64,000 nt of DNA, taken from NCBI GenBank assembly GCA_016200005.1, contig JACQFP010000049.1, positions 18,341 to 82,340 of the forward strand, in the 5' to 3' direction. This document shows positions 60,748 to 64,000 of the stretch, piece by piece; position 1 is the stretch's first letter, and each line of letters opens with the position of its first letter. The translations under genes were made by a program, and so were the position numbers. This DNA comes from Verrucomicrobiota bacterium (GTDB lineage Bacteria; Verrucomicrobiota; Verrucomicrobiia; Limisphaerales; PALSA-1396). A model generated the notes under the pieces. It was given only the letters and a program-made list of their open reading frames with translations. It did no database searches and had not been told where the DNA came from.

Positions 60748-62330
60748 GAGGGTTCCGCCGCGGCCTTTTTTGAAGTGTGATCCTTACCCAGCCAGAAATT
60801 TGCCCAACTGGAGGTTCCGCGCAGCCCCTGGTTCTGGATGACGGGGACGTGATCGAGAAGTTGTTCGGATTTTCCTTCGTATTTCAGGCGATCATAAGCC
60901 CGCGCCCAAATGCACTCATAGTCAAAGACCTCGCATTTGCCATCCCGTGTACCGCCGCAGGGCCCATTTCGCTGATTCTTGGCGCATTGCGACTCGGGAC
61001 ATAAGAAAGCGGTCTCCTCCAGTGAGCAATCGCCACAATCCTGACAGGAATACAGCACCGCTTTTGAGAGCTGCTCAATGAAGCGCATCCCCGGCGGGCC
61101 TTGACTGGGATTCTTTGCTTTTTGGCAGATCTTTTCGGCCAGTGGCGCCAATCCTTTTCCTTTTTCGAACATCAGCGAATGAAATCGCTTCGCAAGGTGG
61201 TAGCCCAAGGTGACATTTTTGTTGGAATGCCTTTCGCGCAAGGATTTCTTCCATGCCTGATTCACTTTGCCAGGACGGCACAGGCCGGTAGCTTTGTCTG
61301 GTTCAAAAAGGAAGAATTCGCCCGGGCGGGAAAAGGAGATTTCCCTGGCAAAAAGTTTCCAATCATCCGGGGCGAAGGATTTTTCCAAATCGAGAATTTC
61401 TTCAATCTCCGCGTAGCTGTGAACCCCGCCCAGGTAGCCCGCCTTGTAACCGACTCCCCGATAGATAGCGAGTTGCTTCGCGGCAAATTCGTGAAAAAAC
61501 TTTTTGCCTTTATCGGGGGAAGCTCCCTGTTTTTGACATATTTCGTTGAGCTCGTTCGTGAGGATAACGCCCGGAATTTTCATTTGATTGAACAGGCGCG
61601 CCACGAAAGGACTTAACACATAGACGTTGCCAACCACCGGGATGTGATCCAGTTGCCGCAAGCGGAGGTATTCGAGCAGTTCGTGACCCTTGCGGGAATC
61701 GAACCCAATCTGATTGATGATAAATTTCGCCCCGCTTAAAATCTTTTTCTCCAACTTGTAATACTGGGGCAGCAGGGTGTTCTCATGAAATTTGAAATTA
61801 CTCGTCACCGCGCCGGCAAAAAAATGCGTCGCGTCGAGCTTCGTTGGAATTCTGGCGCTGCCCGAGGTGACCTCCAGCCCCTCATTCATCTTCTCAATCA
61901 GGGTCAACAACGCCACGGAATCGATGTCGAAAACCGGCTTGGCGCGACCTTCAAAACTCTCGATCGGGTAGTCTCCGGTTAACGCCAAGATATTGTGAAA
62001 CCCTTGACTGGCCAGCAGCCAGAGCTGGCTTTCCAGCGCGTAACGGTTGAAATCTTTGCACGTCAGATGGATGATGACTTCCTTTCCGGCATACAGAATC
62101 GGCGTGCCCAAGGCGATGGGGGCGAGTTGCGGATTTCCTCCGGCATTGTCCGTGATGGACACCCAATCCACTCGCGGGCTGTGCGTCAGGTCGGCTGAAA
62201 AATTCCGGGTTTTCAACGTTTGCTGTTGCGTCATGGTGCCCCGCGTGGAAACCAACTCGACCCCGAGCGGAAAACGATCCGTTTCCGAGAGGATTGCTTT
62301 CAGCCGCAGGTTGGATTGCAAATCAATCAT
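60744..62330 (-). CDS. Methylenetetrahydrofolate reductase fused to MetV-like domain
   Basis: 528 residues. MetF-type TIM barrel at about residues 15-310 (FPLGVELVSTRG, ITDNAGGNPQLAPIALG, NILALTGDYP, FIINQIGFD, PVVGNVYVLSP). The C-terminal MTHFR_C/MetV-like domain has eight Cys at about 429, 432, 435, 444, 449, 458, 466 and 473 (SCQDCGDC, CPESQCAKNQRNGPCGG, CEVFDYEC). MetV is the separate partner of MetF in acetogens; here both are one chain. Reduces methylene- to methyl-tetrahydrofolate for the methyltransferase encoded next. Confidence 0.85.
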   Translation of the reverse strand: MIDLQSNLRLKAILSETDRFPLGVELVSTRGTMTQQQTLKTRNFSADLTHSPRVDWVSITDNAGGNPQLAPIALGTPILYAGKEVIIHLTCKDFNRYALESQLWLLASQGFHNILALTGDYPIESFEGRAKPVFDIDSVALLTLIEKMNEGLEVTSGSARIPTKLDATHFFAGAVTSNFKFHENTLLPQYYKLEKKILSGAKFIINQIGFDSRKGHELLEYLRLRQLDHIPVVGNVYVLSPFVARLFNQMKIPGVILTNELNEICQKQGASPDKGKKFFHEFAAKQLAIYRGVGYKAGYLGGVHSYAEIEEILDLEKSFAPDDWKLFAREISFSRPGEFFLFEPDKATGLCRPGKVNQAWKKSLRERHSNKNVTLGYHLAKRFHSLMFEKGKGLAPLAEKICQKAKNPSQGPPGMRFIEQLSKAVLYSCQDCGDCSLEETAFLCPESQCAKNQRNGPCGGTRDGKCEVFDYECIWARAYDRLKYEGKSEQLLDHVPVIQNQGLRGTSSWANFWLGKDHTSKKAAAEPS

Positions 62331-63339
62331 GATTTCAGGCGACTATCCCAGGCGTCCAAGTTTTCTGCAACGTGGCACACGACGGGTCCGGGTGAGATCG
62401 TGCCAGCCCAGCTTAATGAATCGGGCCTTGGCGGTGTGCTCCGCCCTGCGGGCGTTGCACGTGAACTCTTCCTCAGCCACCCGGTGGGTCAGCAGCGCCA
62501 GCCGGCGTATCCGGGAGTCGGTCGGTTGCTGTTTTGGTTTAGTCATAAATGAGGGCGAGGTCTGCTCGTTTGATTTTGCAACTATCACCGATGGCTGAGA
62601 ATAAAGCACAACTTCAGGAGCGGCATCAAGTTAATCGCCGTCAGTCTGGTTTGTAGCCCTAGGCCCCGTAGCGACCATCCACCCACTCCAACCGGATAGC
62701 CGACCGTACTTGTCGATTCGCAATTCATGGACGCTCTCGGTTACCCGCTTGAGCACTTTGCAAAGGAGCACAGCGCCCGCAAGTTCGCCGGCGGGGTGTC
62801 GCGCGGAAGCTCGCAGCCAGCGCCGACGATGAAACGGCGTGGAGGCTGCCCTCAACCCCGCCAGCCGTGCGCCCGCCGCGATGAGTCGTTTGCAAGTTTG
62901 TCGATTGTCGAATTGTTGCGATGGAAAACCTTAGCGAAGTGACGGCGTTCTGGCTACACCAGGTCTTCTCAAAAACTGGCACTTTGGTCTCAGCAGGCAC
63001 AACGGCCGGATGCACTGGATGCGCTCATTCCTCGCAGATTTGCTTCGTACGATCGGTCGGCTTGGGCTCACAGGAAAGGTCATAAGCCCAAGCCGTTGAG
63101 CGCAGGAAGCGAACTCGAAACCAAACCATCGAGTGGTCAACAATGAAATAGAAGCCCGGCAAGTATTAGCCGAACGTTCGATCAGCGAGAGGAAATCCTC
63201 TTTGATGGCACCCAGACAGTGGCTTGTGACGAGTTCCGGGGACAAGCGCAAATTCTTTGGTAATGCTGGAAGTCTCTGTGGAGTTTGGAGGTTGAGATTT
63301 GGAGCTTTTACCTCGACGGGGCGTGGTTAAACTTGGGCC
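62331..63339. other. Gene-poor kilobase
   Basis: About 1 kb between the divergent MetF and terminal hypothetical genes. Open frames on both strands are short and Arg/Ser/Cys-rich, without motifs. The best is 62546-62343 (minus, 67 residues, basic), which I list separately at low confidence. No RNA gene recognised. Confidence 0.5.
62343..62546 (-). CDS. Possible small basic protein
   Basis: 67 residues from an ATG at 62546 (MTKPKQQPTDSRIRRLALLTHRVAEEEFTCN...), ending 13 bases before the MetF-like start. Basic throughout, no motif. Kept only because of its position directly upstream of a real operon and its plausible N-terminal half. It may be noncoding. Confidence 0.25.
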   Translation of the reverse strand: MTKPKQQPTDSRIRRLALLTHRVAEEEFTCNARRAEHTAKARFIKLGWHDLTRTRRVPRCRKLGRLG

Positions 63340-63873
63340 ATGAAAATTGAAGCGTTGCACATCGCCATGAAAGTCCGGCATCCCCAGTACGGCGTCGGCC
63401 AGGTCAAAACCATTTCCGAACACGCGGCCGAGATTCGCTTCGACGATGGGCAACGCACCGTCTCGCCCGAATCGGCCGGGCTCGAACTGGCAGAAGCGCA
63501 AGCGGCCGTGCGCGGTTTGGATGTCCCCCTTGCCCAGTTCATCCGGCAAACCGTGAGTGTGGCCGTCAAGGAACTCGGCTTGGAAAAACCCGATTCATTC
63601 GTCGAGCAACTCGCCCGTCGCTGGCATAACGGACGCATGGTCTTGCACTCCGCCGATCCGGCACTGCAACCCAAGGAAGTCCCGCTCGAAACCTTTTTCC
63701 ATAAAGTAGTGATGGTGCGCAACCAACTTCGCGTGTTGGAACAGAAGATCAATGCTCATGAGAAACTCACCGACGCCGAAAAGGTGGAGATGCAGCAATA
63801 CATCACGCGTTGTTACGGTTCGATGACCACGTTCAACATTCTGTTCAAGGAAAAGGAAGCGCGCCGTTTCTGA
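63340..63873 (+). CDS. Hypothetical protein with UvrD-tail-like N terminus
   Basis: 177 residues. The first ~45 residues ([31 protein letters not shown]) resemble the small Tudor/SH3-like fold at the end of UvrD/PcrA helicases or in CarD-like proteins, which bind RNA polymerase. The rest is helical ([56 protein letters not shown]). A role in transcription or repair is a guess from that fold. It stands alone, followed by a perfect palindrome. Confidence 0.65.
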   Translation: MKIEALHIAMKVRHPQYGVGQVKTISEHAAEIRFDDGQRTVSPESAGLELAEAQAAVRGLDVPLAQFIRQTVSVAVKELGLEKPDSFVEQLARRWHNGRMVLHSADPALQPKEVPLETFFHKVVMVRNQLRVLEQKINAHEKLTDAEKVEMQQYITRCYGSMTTFNILFKEKEARRF

Positions 63874-63915
63874 GTCCGTGACCTCAAAGCCGGATTGAAT
63901 TACGCTACAGGTTAG

Positions 63916-63972
63916 AGGGGCAGGCCCTGGCGAAGGAAGCCCGTAGGGCGACCGGAGCCAGGGCCTGCCCCT
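63916..63972. repeat. Perfect 16-bp inverted repeat
   Basis: AGGGGCAGGCCCTGGC (63916-63931) and its exact complement (63957-63972) with a 25-base loop. It lies 42 bases after the hypothetical gene's stop, without a T-run. It could act as a terminator or be a dispersed palindrome. The only copy in the window. Confidence 0.85.
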
Positions 63973-64000
63973 GGCGGTCCAAAACCGAAACGGAAACATG

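Overview
The window looks like chromosomal DNA of a Gram-negative member of the PVC superphylum, most likely a Verrucomicrobiota bacterium of the Pedosphaera/Limisphaera kind. That placement is inferred from content: two very large secreted proteins with HEAT-like repeats and a C-terminal c-type heme of the kind common in Verrucomicrobia and Planctomycetes, a GFTLIELL prepilin-type protein ending in a VDGSV motif, hopanoid/squalene genes, and a Kdo transferase (LPS outer membrane). It is G+C-rich and mostly housekeeping. I saw no rRNA, CRISPR array, prophage or intact insertion sequence. One tRNA (Leu, GAG) is present.

Layout. 1-3.6 kb: DUF58 protein and transglutaminase, a pair usually linked to a MoxR ATPase. 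4-11 kb: YgfZ/GcvT-like protein, UgpC/MalK-type ATPase, archaeal-type phosphoglycerate mutase, a lysine-only micro-ORF, an exonuclease, a nucleosidase, and HpnK. 11-15.3 kb (minus strand): histidine kinase, sigma-54 regulator, small membrane protein and HpnD in one tight run. 15.3-17.5 kb: coaC, gmk, yicC. 17.6-20.6 kb: first giant heme protein. 20.7-27.4 kb: nusB, PHP, ftsY, an accessory island, ribD, ribE. 27.3-33.2 kb: lipoprotein, YkgJ-like protein, GH99-like secreted protein, prepilin-type protein, PepSY pair. 33.4-35.4 kb: tRNA-Leu, leuC and hicAB. 35.8-41.1 kb: O-antigen ligase, FecR protein, CHASE2 cyclase. 41.2-47.4 kb: coaD, DUF177, rpmF, plsX, fabH, PilZ, pilT, kdtA. 47.4-52.9 kb: sulfite dehydrogenase pair, GH57 and DUF4912. 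53-57.2 kb: response regulator and second giant heme protein. 57.2-64 kb: a degenerate zone, then amidohydrolase, methyltetrahydrofolate methyltransferase and a MetF-MetV fusion, a gene-poor kilobase, and a final hypothetical gene.

The most unusual signals are structural. (1) Between ftsY and ribD lies a mosaic island (22988-25395). It holds a second, diverged ftsY 3' end and a second, truncated ribD 5' end, as if accessory genes arrived twice together with a fresh end of the neighbouring core gene. (2) Several families of palindromic or heptad-phased repeats occur between genes and also in frame inside genes. ribD carries three internal insertions and takes its stop codon from a fourth element. 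The YgfZ/GcvT-like gene carries a perfect 24-bp inverted repeat in frame. (3) A 13-residue lysine-rich micro-ORF has a near-consensus ribosome binding site.
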